This document shows positions 33,325 to 43,961 of a stretch of 64,000 bases of DNA, in pieces (position 1 is the stretch's first letter; the number at the start of each line of letters is the position of its first letter). A program made the translations under genes and the position numbers. Under the pieces are notes generated by a model, which searched no databases, had not been told where the DNA came from, and saw only the letters and a list, made by a program, of their open reading frames with translations. The stretch comes from Agarophyton chilense (lineage: Eukaryota; Rhodophyta; Florideophyceae; Gracilariales; Gracilariaceae): the NCBI GenBank assembly GCA_030374765.1, contig JARGXX010000075.1, forward strand, positions 620,001 through 684,000, read 5' to 3'.

Positions 33325-34974
33325 CTATGATACTTTGGAGTGGTCTGTTGATCGCAAATGACATCGAGTTTTCGTGCGTTTCTCTGCTTCGACTCCTTGG
33401 CAAAGCTTTTCGTGTTCTGACTGGCATTCTTTGAAAAGATCCTTAAACTTCTTTTTTGTGACGATGCGCACAGACCGAATAGTATGAATCAGAGTGTCAG
33501 CATCAATTTCTTCCCCAGGTATGTGACTGAGAAAATATGCCAGTTCTTCAAACTTCATTCTAAGTAGTCGAGGCATAAAGAGGCGAAGAAGACCTAAAGC
33601 AGCACGAAAGATTGCGACATCGCCATCGAGAACATATATGTCCCATATTCGAGTCACTAAATCCAAAGGCAATGCACGGCAGTACAGAGACATGATCCAA
33701 TTGATCATGTACAGATCAGAATTGATTCCGTAGGTCTTGAAATGGGTGTAAAGAGCTGGCATTTCCTCATGGAGCAGCTTGTCATGAACCGCAAGATAGA
33801 AGCGAACTTCTGGCATCTTGATTCTGAAGAAGTGCAAAAAGCAGCTTTTGTGAAGCAGCATGTTGCAAAAGCACGAAAATGCCTCAAAGGGATCCATGTA
33901 AAGCAGGAGAACCGCCGCTACGAATGACATTCCCTGACTGTAGCCAACTTCTGGCTTCAAATACAAGAAAGCTTCTAAGACATCACGTAGAGCGAATTCA
34001 TAGTGACTTCCCTGTGCATGGAAGAAACTAAGCTCAGGAAATGTTCGAGGTAGATCGAGCATGATGGCCTTGTGAGCGCTGCGTTCACTTTCCAACATAG
34101 GCTCTGCTAGACCTCCCCCGCCACCTACATCGCCATCTGCATTCGCAACCGCCTCACGCCGACGAAGAAAATCGCGACGCCCTGTACATGCCCTTTCTTT
34201 GAGAACATCGAAAAGCTCTTCGGATATGCTTAGAGGGTTTCCGATGGCGCATTGCCATACCCGACCACGGACAGTCGGGGGAATTCCCTTAAACACAAGC
34301 GAACGCACGCGCGCGGTTTGACGCTTCTTGTGCCAGGATGGGAGTATGGAAGTGAGCCACTCATCAGTTAGACGCCCATGTCTGTCTTCTGGAGTTTCGT
34401 TTGGATCGGTTCGAGAGAACGCAGATGAGATGGACTTTCCAGCATTTGCTGTGGATTTTACACCGGCTTTCTTCACTCCTTTCCAACGCTTCTTCAGTGT
34501 CGTGAGCATAGCGTTCGATGAAGCGGGGCGACGTTTGGCAGACGGGACGTGTGTAAAATGTTCGCAAGAAGAACTTGCAGCTGTTGATACGCTGACTTGC
34601 GTACTTGACAGTTCCATACTGGTACCAGAAGAATGGAAGTAGATGCTATCTTCGTGGTCGTCATCGATTTCCAACTCAGCTCCAAACGTATCTTGTGATA
34701 CTGTAGCAGAGCTTGCACTCGCCTGATCATCCGAAGAAGCTGACGGACTTTCAGGCAATGCAGAAAAGTCAAACGAAGGAGTGAGGTTCATTGCGTTGAG
34801 CGACAGTGCAATTTCGGGAAGGGAAGGATAAGTAGACTCTGTGCCATGAGGTGTTCCCGGTTGGTGTGGTGAGTGGTCAGAAAGAGTGTACACAGAATAG
34901 TTATCGGGGTTGTGGTGCGAGTCCGAATCCGAGAGCTCGTCGTACGGTACATTTTCTGGGGATGTGAATTCCAT
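33325..34974 (-). CDS. TBC-domain Rab GTPase-activating protein (TBC1D12/14-like)
   Basis: The product has 549 residues in one exon. The N-terminal 220 residues are Ser- and acid-rich, probably disordered and possibly phosphorylated. The TBC domain spans about 229-460. It has GIPPTVRGRVWQ (motif start), IMLDLPRTF with the arginine finger Arg310 in IxxDxxR, and GYSQGMSF with the glutamine finger Gln347 in YxQ. Both catalytic fingers are present, so it should speed up GTP hydrolysis by a Rab GTPase. The ending VTKKKFKDLFKECQ resembles TBC1D12/14-type proteins. It lies close to a Rab GDI gene (36780-38177), but no functional link is implied. Confidence 0.9.
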   Translation of the reverse strand: MEFTSPENVPYDELSDSDSHHNPDNYSVYTLSDHSPHQPGTPHGTESTYPSLPEIALSLNAMNLTPSFDFSALPESPSASSDDQASASSATVSQDTFGAELEIDDDHEDSIYFHSSGTSMELSSTQVSVSTAASSSCEHFTHVPSAKRRPASSNAMLTTLKKRWKGVKKAGVKSTANAGKSISSAFSRTDPNETPEDRHGRLTDEWLTSILPSWHKKRQTARVRSLVFKGIPPTVRGRVWQCAIGNPLSISEELFDVLKERACTGRRDFLRRREAVANADGDVGGGGGLAEPMLESERSAHKAIMLDLPRTFPELSFFHAQGSHYEFALRDVLEAFLYLKPEVGYSQGMSFVAAVLLLYMDPFEAFSCFCNMLLHKSCFLHFFRIKMPEVRFYLAVHDKLLHEEMPALYTHFKTYGINSDLYMINWIMSLYCRALPLDLVTRIWDIYVLDGDVAIFRAALGLLRLFMPRLLRMKFEELAYFLSHIPGEEIDADTLIHTIRSVRIVTKKKFKDLFKECQSEHEKLCQGVEAEKRTKTRCHLRSTDHSKVS

Positions 34975-36085
34975 TAGAATGGAAGTTCATGGAGCGAACG
35001 ATGTACAGGGCGGCTGAAAGCGAGAGCAGTGAACGAATCGAAGCTGATGGATTCTGACACAGCGATGGCCGCAGCAATGAGGCCGCGGAGGAGATAGATT
35101 GGCAGGTATATGGCGTTTTGCTGAGAAACGGGCGCGGGCTGAGCGCAGCCTCGCGCACAGGCTGGCCGGCCCCAGTTATCAACGAGCATTCGATACGCGA
35201 CTCGAAAACGTAGGACACTGTACGCGGGCATGTGTACAGAATGGATGGAGTTCACTTTCTACTACAGTAGCTACCTAGCCAGTCCGTGAGCTACGAAGGT
35301 ACTTTACATCAAAATATTACGCAATTGAAAATTTCATGACATCATACCGCCCAACTCTCTTTCCGTTCTTGTGTTTAACCAAAAGCTTGAGAAACGCATC
35401 CCTGTTCGCACATTCCCAGACTTTCGGCGCGCTTGCGAGACATTTCAATGATCAACAAGATGAAACTATTAAAGCGCCAAAGCCAGCGCACCCGCCAAGT
35501 CATCCGCAACAATATCTGCAACTAGCTAGGGTGTGTGTGAACATCAGCTACAATAGATCAGGTGTGTAAAATCCGGAAACAATTCAATGCGACCCGTGCC
35601 CCCCCTCTCTGATCGGTTCCTACATTCCGGATCAAGAAGGTTTCGCTTGTGACCGTCTTTCATACCGCCAATCATACCAACCAATTACCACTACACCAGA
35701 TACCCTTCTCGACTAGGGTATTTTGGAACACCTTTCACTTTCGACCGTGTTCTTGAGACTACAGCACAAACAATTGAATCACAATTTCACTCAAAATGTT
35801 CCCAAAAGTCTCATGGGCTTCGCACTACAGTGCACTAAACGAGCTCGTCCGCCCCCTGCTGCTCATCCCGCCCCCACGCCGACGTTATATCATAGAACCA
35901 TGCACTGGGGTTGGCAGTTGCGAAGGTAGAAGGCAAGCGCTACCACCGCTATCTTCCGTCATTTTCTTTTTCCTTGCGGCATTGGAGTGAATAGGAGTTT
36001 CGGAGGGTGTCGCAGCATACTAGATTTATGCAAATAAGTCGGTGAATCTGTCACGAGTAAACCAGTTCCAGAGCCGTCCATCGCC
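34975..36085. other. Intergenic, divergent TBC / RAD51-like
   Basis: This is 1.1 kb between divergent starts. No gene, repeat or RNA recognised. It must hold both promoters. Confidence 0.4.
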
Positions 36086-36757
36086 ATGAACTTTTCACCG
36101 ACCAACGGAACGTCTCCATCCTATGAAGACACCGTTCCGACCATGCACGCGGAGTTGGATGCTGTGCTCCTTGGAGGCGTAGCGCGAAGTTCCCTCTCGG
36201 AAATATACAGCACAAGCTTTCACCCTACGCAGCTTTTGCACACAATAGCTGTTTCATCCTGCAGAGGGCGCGGCGCACTTCTGATCGACACTCGAGGAAC
36301 TCCGGCCTCCCGTTTACTACAAATAGCAAAAAGCAAAATGCTCACCATCAAGGGAAAGATATCCATTATTCGCGTTTTCACTTTCGCGGATGCATCCACT
36401 CTCATACACACCTTGCCGACCTGGCTTGAAAATGTGGGAGGCGTCGATCTGATCGGTCTCGACTGCATTGCCGATCTTTTCTACACCTGCATCGATAATG
36501 CTGCTAAGAGGATGGAAGGATTCGCTCTTCGTCTTCGCCAATTAGCAATTCAATTCAACGCTGCCGTTGTGATTACTAATGCGGCACGCATACATCAAAA
36601 TCAAATCATGACTGTCATGGGTGAACAGTGGCATCACGTATGCGCCAGTCGGTTTCACATGCAACAACGCCCAAACTGTATAACAATTGTCAAGAGCATG
36701 TTGACGGAATCGAAGAGCATTCCTTATCAACTGACGGAGGCTGGCGTAGTTGATTAA
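36086..36757 (+). CDS. RAD51/RecA-like paralogue with degenerate Walker A
   Basis: The product has 223 residues. The order LLGGVARSSLSEIYSTSFHPTQLL matches the LGGGxxxGxxTEIxGxxxxGKTQL start of RAD51-family ATPases, but the Walker A loop (about 41-49) reads STSFHPTQL and has lost Gly, Lys and Thr. A Walker B-like strand is kept (DLIGLDCIADLF, Asp126), as are the later AVVITNAARI (like VVVTNQV) and MGEQWHHVCASRF segments. It is about the size of the smallest RAD51 paralogues (XRCC2/RAD51D type), which act in complexes that load RAD51 on single-stranded DNA. ATP binding is probably lost. It is convergent with GDI, with 22 bp between stop codons. Confidence 0.65.
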   Translation: MNFSPTNGTSPSYEDTVPTMHAELDAVLLGGVARSSLSEIYSTSFHPTQLLHTIAVSSCRGRGALLIDTRGTPASRLLQIAKSKMLTIKGKISIIRVFTFADASTLIHTLPTWLENVGGVDLIGLDCIADLFYTCIDNAAKRMEGFALRLRQLAIQFNAAVVITNAARIHQNQIMTVMGEQWHHVCASRFHMQQRPNCITIVKSMLTESKSIPYQLTEAGVVD

Positions 36758-36779
36758 GTTAGGAAACCGAATTTACTTG

Positions 36780-38177
36780 CTACTGCACACTACCTCCTTC
36801 GGGGCCGCTGGTAAGCACCAAGTCTGTACCGAAAATCCTTCTGTATACGTCGAACACGTCGTCGACAGTGGTTTCAAAGTGGGTGGTAGCATCATAACTC
36901 TTGGTGATGAAGCACTGATCGCGCTTTCCGCTCTCTTTGGGCTCATATACGTCGTCCACACTTACAAAAGACTCGATCACGTTGTCGAGCAGCTCAACGC
37001 CAGGTCGCAGCTCTTCCTCCGGACTGTCAGTTTCGACGGTTGTCGACACCAAGCCCAAATACATACCCTCTGGGGTGGTACGGTGATTGAAGGACAAGAC
37101 CAACACATAAATGTCGCTCTTTCGAGGAGGGGAAATCTGACTGGCAGGGATGATAATTTGGCATGAGGAGGACTCGCGCGTGTTTGGTGGAGGAGAATCC
37201 ATCAAGCAATACTTGCGAACGACGCGACCAGTCTTATTCACGCTATCGGGGAAATAAGAAGGATCACCTGCGACAAAGCGGCATTTGGCAGCTCGATCTC
37301 CGGAGCGCACACCAACTGCAGCGCCTTGATCGTTGTACAAAATTTGATTGACAGGCGTTTGAAGCATGTATGTACCACCGTGTACGGCGGACAATCGAGC
37401 AAAAGCCTGCGGGAGCTCCCCCAGCCCATACAGCGGATAAAGGTACGGTGAGCTTCCGTGGCGAGCAAGCGATGTAGCGTACAGTTGAACTTTGAGAATT
37501 GTGGGCTCTGCTGGTTGGTTGAGATAGCTCTCGTCTCGGTAAAGAGCAAGCGCGTGACCAATGAAACTGATGGTGTCGGGCTGGAGGCCGTAGTACTTGT
37601 AGAGTTCGGCCATGGTGATTGTTTTGAGGTCAAGGTCGTCATGTGTGGACACATCGGCTGGATCGTAACTGTGGACGAATGAGAAGAACATTCGACAGCG
37701 GTTCTTTTCGAAGAGACCCATGATACTGCTGGTCATGGCCTCCTTGGGAGTGGCCGGGACCTTGTGGGGGCGGTCCCCGCTGAAGACGAAAGAACCTTGA
37801 GTGAGTCTGAATTCCAAGTAGCGAGTGACGCCAGTGTGAATGAGCATACGGACCATATTGCCGCCGGCCATGATGAACTTGGGAACGAGATCGATGTTGT
37901 AGTCGCGCGACTTGGTGATGAGATGCTCGGGGGCGGGCAGCTCTGGCAGGAACTTGGCATACATTTGAGCGAGGTTGAGGGAGGCACAGGCGGCGCCGTA
38001 GTAATCATTGCGGTCGCAGTGGAGCACACGCAGCCCGGCGACGGACAAGATGCCGGAGAGAATGCATTCGGTTAGGCCGGTGCCGAGCACGACGGCGTCA
38101 TAGTCGCCGTCAGCGAGCTTGGAAAAAGCGGTTCCGTTGATGGTGACGGTATCGGACGCGTCGGATGAGGCGGCCAT
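36780..38177 (-). CDS. Rab GDP-dissociation inhibitor
   Basis: The product has 465 residues in one exon. After a 25-residue N-terminal extension, DYDAVVLGTGLTECILSGILSV and VLHCDRNDYYGA (about 26-62) form the dinucleotide-fold start of the GDI/REP family. NIDLVPKFIMAGGNMVRMLIHTGVTRYLEFR and YLYPLYGLGELPQAFARLSAVHGGTYML are typical GDI signatures. GDI extracts GDP-bound, prenylated Rab proteins from membranes and recycles them. The length (about 445 without the extension) fits GDI and is shorter than Rab escort proteins. Its start is 234 bp from that of the SF3a60 gene, read in the other direction. Confidence 0.95.
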   Translation of the reverse strand: MAASSDASDTVTINGTAFSKLADGDYDAVVLGTGLTECILSGILSVAGLRVLHCDRNDYYGAACASLNLAQMYAKFLPELPAPEHLITKSRDYNIDLVPKFIMAGGNMVRMLIHTGVTRYLEFRLTQGSFVFSGDRPHKVPATPKEAMTSSIMGLFEKNRCRMFFSFVHSYDPADVSTHDDLDLKTITMAELYKYYGLQPDTISFIGHALALYRDESYLNQPAEPTILKVQLYATSLARHGSSPYLYPLYGLGELPQAFARLSAVHGGTYMLQTPVNQILYNDQGAAVGVRSGDRAAKCRFVAGDPSYFPDSVNKTGRVVRKYCLMDSPPPNTRESSSCQIIIPASQISPPRKSDIYVLVLSFNHRTTPEGMYLGLVSTTVETDSPEEELRPGVELLDNVIESFVSVDDVYEPKESGKRDQCFITKSYDATTHFETTVDDVFDVYRRIFGTDLVLTSGPEGGSVQ

Positions 38178-38411
38178 GTCTGCTGACGGAGAGCGGGAGG
38201 ATGAGAGGGGGGCGGAGGGTTGCGGGTGGAGGCGATTTTAGATGGAATTGGAAGGAGCAGCGTGAAAGATGATTGTGGAGTTTAGTTCTGTAGCGGCGGC
38301 AGAAACGTGTGCACGTGTGGAAAGGCTTGCGAGCAGGCTGGTATACAAAGCAGCTTTTGGGTATCTGTGGAGGCGTGGGCCGAGAGAGGCGACGAAGGAG
38401 CGCGGGAGGCG
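38178..38411. promoter_or_regulatory. Compact bidirectional promoter, GDI / SF3a60
   Basis: This is the 234-bp gap between two housekeeping genes read in opposite directions. It must contain both promoters and 5' untranslated regions. No TATA-like element is obvious. If SF3a60 started at the upstream ATG (38307) the gap would be only 129 bp. Confidence 0.45.
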
Positions 38412-39839
38412 ATGGGCGGCGGCGAAGAGGCCGAACCGCCGCAGCAGCAGCTGGAGAGGCTGCGCCAGCTGCACGAGGACGTCGAGACGCTCACGCGGCT
38501 GGCGGCCGCCGCGCTACACTCGCGTTCCACGCCCGCCACGCCGCACCGTCGCCTTGCCGCCGCACACGCGCCGCTGCGTTGCGCCCGCGACGCCGAGCAG
38601 CTCGCCGCCGATCTCGTCGCGCTTGCTGCGTCACGCGCCGCCGCCCTTCGCGCCTACTACCGTCGTCCGCTCCCACTCCCCCCTTCCGACCCGCTTTCCT
38701 CCTTCTATGCCCGTCTGCGCGACTTGCGCGATGCGCATCGCGCCCGCGATCTGTCTGCCGCTCTTTCTGTCGACCATGCGCTCGTGCTGGAGGCCTACCA
38801 CCCGCCCGCCTTCTCTGGCGAAGAGTGTCACGGTAGGTTTCTCGACCTGTTGCAGCACTATGCCTCCTTTCTCAACTTGACTCAACACAAGTCTGTCGTC
38901 GAATATGATCAGTACGTGCGTGAGCACGTCTGTGCTTTCTCCGCCGTTCCACCGGCCGTGCGCACCTCGCGACCGTACCAAACGTATCTCTCCACTTTGC
39001 TCTCGTATCTCACCGACTTTGCTCGCAGGGCCCATCCACTGGACCACACTGACGCCCATCTTTCGAGCGCTCACGACCACGCCCGCCGCCAGATTGAGCA
39101 CTCTTTATCTCAAATTGCTGCAACTTACCCCACATACGAACAGCTTTTGCAGCACCACTCGCCGCAACACCTTCGTGATCGCCTCCTGCAGTTTGCCCTC
39201 AAGTGCGGAGGACGTCCGCAAGACCGCGCAAAACGACTCCTCACTGCTGCCCGAGAAGTCAAGTACGGACGCGCCGCCGTGTTGGAACGCGTTTTGTCGT
39301 TTGCTTTGGACAAGCTCTTGGCGCCGGAGCGTGCCGCCACTGTAGCAAACATCCAGAAGCGACTGGCATTGAGCTATCCTGAGATTGAGGCTGAGCGTCG
39401 TGCCATGGACGCACTGGCCGACGCTGTTGAGTTGCACGATGTTGACCAAGCGGAGACCACTGTGTACAACCCCAAAGATCTACCGCTTGGTTGGGATGGA
39501 AAGCCGATACCCTACTGGATGTACAAATTGCATGGCCTCAATCACGAATTTCGTTGTGAGATCTGTGGTAATGCTACTTACAAGGGTCCCCGCGCGTTTG
39601 AGCGCCACTTCACTGATACTCAACACGTTCAGGGCCTGAGGCGACTGGGTATTGGCTACTCCAAGGCCTTCATGATGATCACTAAGATTGATGACGTCTT
39701 GAAGCTTCATGACAAAATGCACAAATCCCAACGACATGCCAAGTTTGACGAAGATAAAGAAATGGAATTTGAGGACCGTCACGGCAATGTGATGAATCGG
39801 AAGACCTATCATGATTTGCTGCGTCAAGGATTGGTGTGA
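38412..39839 (+). CDS. Splicing factor 3A subunit 3 (SF3a60/Prp9) homologue
   Basis: The product has 475 residues from the ATG at 38412. The same frame opens earlier at 38307, but its extra 35 residues do not look like this family. The N-terminal half is helical and Ala/Arg-rich, with the YxxFLxL...YxxYL organisation of SF3a60. The C-terminal signature LPLGWDGKPIPYWMYKLHGL is followed by a matrin-type C2H2 zinc finger (CEICGNATYKG...HFTDTQH, about 381-405). The protein ends EDRHGNVMNRKTYHDLLRQGLV, as does the human protein. SF3a60 is part of the U2 snRNP and helps recognise the branch point; the gene fits with introns existing in this genome. GC content is very high in the first 500 bp. Confidence 0.93.
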   Translation: MGGGEEAEPPQQQLERLRQLHEDVETLTRLAAAALHSRSTPATPHRRLAAAHAPLRCARDAEQLAADLVALAASRAAALRAYYRRPLPLPPSDPLSSFYARLRDLRDAHRARDLSAALSVDHALVLEAYHPPAFSGEECHGRFLDLLQHYASFLNLTQHKSVVEYDQYVREHVCAFSAVPPAVRTSRPYQTYLSTLLSYLTDFARRAHPLDHTDAHLSSAHDHARRQIEHSLSQIAATYPTYEQLLQHHSPQHLRDRLLQFALKCGGRPQDRAKRLLTAAREVKYGRAAVLERVLSFALDKLLAPERAATVANIQKRLALSYPEIEAERRAMDALADAVELHDVDQAETTVYNPKDLPLGWDGKPIPYWMYKLHGLNHEFRCEICGNATYKGPRAFERHFTDTQHVQGLRRLGIGYSKAFMMITKIDDVLKLHDKMHKSQRHAKFDEDKEMEFEDRHGNVMNRKTYHDLLRQGLV

Positions 39840-42430
39840 GAAGCTACAACATCCCCAATACAGATAGCGACCTGTCCCAAGCTGAAGTTCTGGCTCTCTG
39901 TCCTGTACTCGCTTGCTATTTCGCCTTGCTACATCACAAACATCCAGCTCAGTGCCAAGACGACGAATGGTTTTTGTCAGCAACCTTTACGAAGCGTGAA
40001 TGGTTGTGCAGTGTCTTTTCGTGAATAGAGCGTGCCTATTGTGGATGTGCACGGTTCCTACTTCATGCTCACCGTTTCGCCCGAAGGGTGCCGACAACGG
40101 CTGTTTTGGTTGTGTTTTCTAGCCCGAGGTTGTCAAGGAGATACACGCAATTCATGATCGGTTTCTCGCCTTTCTTTCAGTGGTTCATCAGACGGTGCAG
40201 GTCGACATTATCGCAATGATCTCGCTTATCAGTTCCCCTCGTTTTCGGAGTTAGACTGTAGTATCTAAAACTTACAACCTCTTGCAAGTGAGGAATTGTA
40301 TGAAAAACATGTGGTGATGCTGTTGACCGTGTCAAGTTGACATCAGCCCAATACTGCCTGCAGTGGGAACATACCTGTACGACGTTAGCGTGAAGTGCTA
40401 GGATATGATTGGGCAGCCCAAGAAGACAGATTTTTCACACTCTACGCACATAATGAGAGTAACACGCATATGCAATATACCTTCTTTCTATTCCATGGAA
40501 CTCCTTGCTCCAATAAACCTTTTTAAATAAGCATTTTTTTCTTTCCAGATTAAGAGCATGGTGTTGACACCATAACTGTAAAGGGTACTGCGCGGATGAT
40601 AACAAACCCTAGGGGGACACAAACGGAGGAAATGCTCTCGTAAGTACGTACCAACCCAAACGGGAACTACAGACTACAGTAAAACGGGAGTCTACAGGAA
40701 GCCAAAAGTATCGAATAGGAGCCCACGTCGGTATACAAACGTAGACCGACGTGGCAAAAGAAAACACCAACAAGAACTAGTAAAACCAGTCAATAGCAAG
40801 TAAGAGCGTGAAGAGAACAAAAACGATGGAGAAAGCCAACAGCACGTCCAAACTCTTTAGTCTAGTGCACTAAAAAGGACTTATCCACGAGTCGGAGCAT
40901 TCACAAGCCCAACAAAAGGTCAGTACTGCACGAACGATTGTCAAAGGAAGGCGGGAGACCGGACAGTCAGACGGGAGAAAAAATGGATGAAAAACTTTGA
41001 GACGATGAAACGAATAAATACTAAGTTTAGAAGTAAAGATTTGGGATAGTTGTCTCCGGGGAAGTGGTCTTCCTAGACAGTTATCAGCTCAAGTGGTCTA
41101 GGAGTTTATATACCTTAAAATAATGCAGATTATAAAATATATAACTATGTAGCAGTGCTTGGCGCACAATTGTACACCTCGCGAGCTAGACCATTCTGTC
41201 GGGCAATGATGCTCCCTAATAAGGGCATGCTAAAATTATCTGAGTCGTAGGAAACCACCTTCACGAAAGGTGCACTTCAAAACTTACAAAGAAGAGACTA
41301 AATCATGATGTCTGTCGACTTGGTGAGCCTTAACAGAAAGTAAAGACATGAAAGGAATGAGTAATATTTGTTTAAGTAACGTAGATTAAACGAGTGACAG
41401 CTTGATACGACCCACAACTGAATAGAAAGCAATATATTTGATGCTTATTCTTTTTATGTTCAATCGGAGCGTAAATAAAGCGGCTTTTGAAATCGAGATC
41501 CGTTCAAAACGAACATTTTGCGACAAGCTCGTCAAGAGTCCATTGTTCTTTGCAAATCTTTCTTCTATCTCGCCGAGTTCATTACTTAGGCAAAAACATA
41601 GTGGAAGTAGTATTCGTGGGATACCATCATAGCAACGAAAGTGAAGGCCGGAGCACCGGAAGAGGGTCTTGGTACTGGTATATTCTTCCATGAACCTTGT
41701 GTGTGCCATTTCTAAAGTCTGAAAAATTGACTCAGACCATCCTTGACAATGAAATTCAGCGGAAATAAAACTTTTCCGAATTTGAACGGCCCGATTGGAT
41801 GAATTTGATATAATCGTTTTGAAATAAACTTCTTGATTTTTTTGAAACGGTATACAACTAAATACTTATGTCAATAGTTCCTAGGGGTACACCTCCCTTT
41901 CTCAAAATTTTGAATTTGTTGGAAAAGGCAACATTTTAGTAATTAGTGTCACGTGTACCCCGTTAACGCTGGAGTTACACTTTGTATCATTTTCTTCTCT
42001 TCTTAGAGCAAAGGAAATTTCAATTTTGCATGCTAGAAATGAATGATATCATTCATGTCTCGTCTATGTTTCACAAAATGCAAAAAAAAACTATGTTGAA
42101 GACCCCCGTCCCGCTTATTGCTTGGCGATATTCCTAGCTCCGGTCTGCTGTGCACCTCTCCTTTTGAACTCCACCCCGCATTAAGTACCAAATAAAATAT
42201 TTGGTGATGGCACCTTACAGTGTACATTGAATACAGTACTTCCTAATTAAATTTCTGCTGTCCAAACCTTTCCATGAAATAATTCTTCTCATAACTTCTC
42301 GTAATCGAGTATAGCCCAAGCAATAGCTTATGAATGCCTTATCGCGACTTCGTAGTATTTCGATCGGTCGAACTCAGGTGCATCCAGAATACTAAACCTC
42401 ATAATCCAGTATAAAGAAATAAAGTCGCCC
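39840..42430. other. Gene-poor AT-rich stretch
   Basis: No frame above 107 codons and no motif recognised. From about 41000 to 42400 the sequence is distinctly AT-rich with homopolymer runs. I see no LTR pair or inverted repeat. Confidence 0.45.
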
Positions 42431-43010
42431 AATCTCTTTGCTGCCATTTCGAAGCCCAATTACATCATCATCGACTCTGCAAAGCCCGAGTTCGAATCGA
42501 AAAATTCTGTTAGTGCCAACACCGTTGTATCCATTCTCGTCGCTGCCAATCTCGCCAGTGACACACACGACTCCGACAAACCCGCCGTTAAGACACTCGC
42601 TGCCGCCAAACCTGCCTCTGCTACTACTGTCGCTGACAAAGCGGCAACTGGCGACTGATACCCCTGCTACGGCCACATCCTCCTCCGAGATATTTATCCC
42701 CGACAAACCCACAACACTCGCAACCGCAATGACCGCCCCTAGCTTCGCACTTGGTTACAGCGTTATTCAGAATATTGAAGAGTGGTGCAGTAGTAGAGTC
42801 AAGCCTAGGTCCTAAATCATTGACAGGTTAGATTTAGCTTTACTTGAGGCCGAGGTTGTGTCCGGTGTAGAGTACATGAAAAAAAGGTCTTCAAGACGAA
42901 AGCCTTCATTTGTCACAGCCAGAAAAAGCGGCGAAACGAGCGGGATGGAGAAAAAAAGAGTAGCTTTGTTGATTGTTGATGACCTGTTAAAAATATAGAC
43001 AACAGAATAC
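42431..43010 (+). pseudogene. Unassigned eroded coding strip
   Basis: In plus frames an Ala/Thr/Lys-rich protein can be followed across stops and one frame change (KPEFESKN..., later EIFIPDKPTTLATAMTAP, then LALLEAEVVSGVEYMKKR and ALLIVDDLLKI). The composition is clearly protein-like. It ends directly at the copia element's outer border, so the element may have inserted next to or into it. No family recognised. Confidence 0.3.
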
Positions 43011-43012
43011 AA

Positions 43013-43127
43013 TGTGGCGAGGAAGCTATAGCTCAGTTTACTCGTGACTGCGCCGACGGGCGGCTTGTCTCTGTATGGTCTCGGCTACAGGCATGTGACT
43101 CGTGTCGTCCGTGTGTGCGGTCTGGCT
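43013..43127 (-). repeat. 3' LTR of copia element
   Basis: This is a direct repeat of 47181-47295. Shared landmarks are GCGAGGAAGCT, GACTGCGCCGAC and CTCGGCTACAGGCATGTG, with scattered mismatches. It lies directly after the RNase H end of the polyprotein, as a 3' LTR should. At about 115 bp it is short for an LTR. Confidence 0.7.
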
Positions 43128-43229
43128 GAAGCGAGGTCTCTCATCAGCGTGAGAGGGTTGTGCGGTATGACAGTCCCCAGCACTCTGATGAGAGGCCTCT
43201 CGGGGCGGGGAGATGATGTTGAGCTTTGT

Positions 43230-43436
43230 GCAAAGCTTGGGAAATTGGAGCTTCTTCAGCGGTTTTGTAAAGAGGTCGGAGAGCATGGTGGAGCTCGGTA
43301 CAGGTGCACGCTCTCTGGGAGGGGTTCTGAAGGACTTAGTAATTTTCCCGAAACATTCGGATGCGCATGGCGTAGCTGCAGCGCGCCGTGGCCCCGACTT
43401 GGGTGCAACTGACACACGTGTAACGTGGTTGGCCAA
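43230..43436 (-). pseudogene. C-terminal end of copia RNase H
   Basis: The minus frame contains SSTMLSDLFTKPLKKLQF, the copia RNase H ending (xADxxTKPL...F). It stands about 100 bp before the 3' LTR. The upstream part of RNase H is absent. This anchors the 3' end of pol and proves the internal deletion. Confidence 0.7.
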
Positions 43437-43961
43437 GGAGAGGCTGGCACAGCATCGCTGGATATGTTCTCTATTTATTTAGATTTATTACACTAGGTTA
43501 GGGAGTTTTCTACAGTACTCTACACTATATAGTGCCAGGGCGATCTCGTCCTGACACTCAGTAAACTTCCCCAACCAGGGTTCTTGGCTCTAAGTCTTTT
43601 TCCGCTTTCGCGAGTCTTCCACACTCTACGGAGGTGAAGCCGCGTTACTAACGGTAGACTTATCCACCCTGCGTCAACAGGAGACTCACTGCTGTTAGCG
43701 TGTATATCTTTCATACCACTGCCGTGTTCTCGCCCCAGTATTGGGTTTGCTACATATTTCTTTTGGCTCTCGTGGCCCATGCCCCCGATCGCCCCCACTG
43801 GGTGGTCCCCCCTTCATCACTTGCCCACTCCCGTGAAATACAGCTCATACCTGGTCTGCTCCCTTCTAGCATCCCGCACTCTCCCCGCTTGGCGTGCCGG
43901 TGAACCTCGGCCTTACACCCCGACTTAGTCGTGTTCACTCCGGAGAGGCTCCGTCGCCGTG

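Noticed and set aside
38309..39101. Frames of 175 and 203 codons (+) and 156 codons (-) at the start of the SF3a60 gene
   Set aside because: Shadows of the GC-rich 5' part of SF3a60. Only the 38412-39839 frame carries the conserved family sequence.
42438..42815. 125-codon Pro/Ser-rich plus frame
   Set aside because: Another plus frame over the same bases gives better protein-like sequence; this one is treated as its shadow for the first two thirds.
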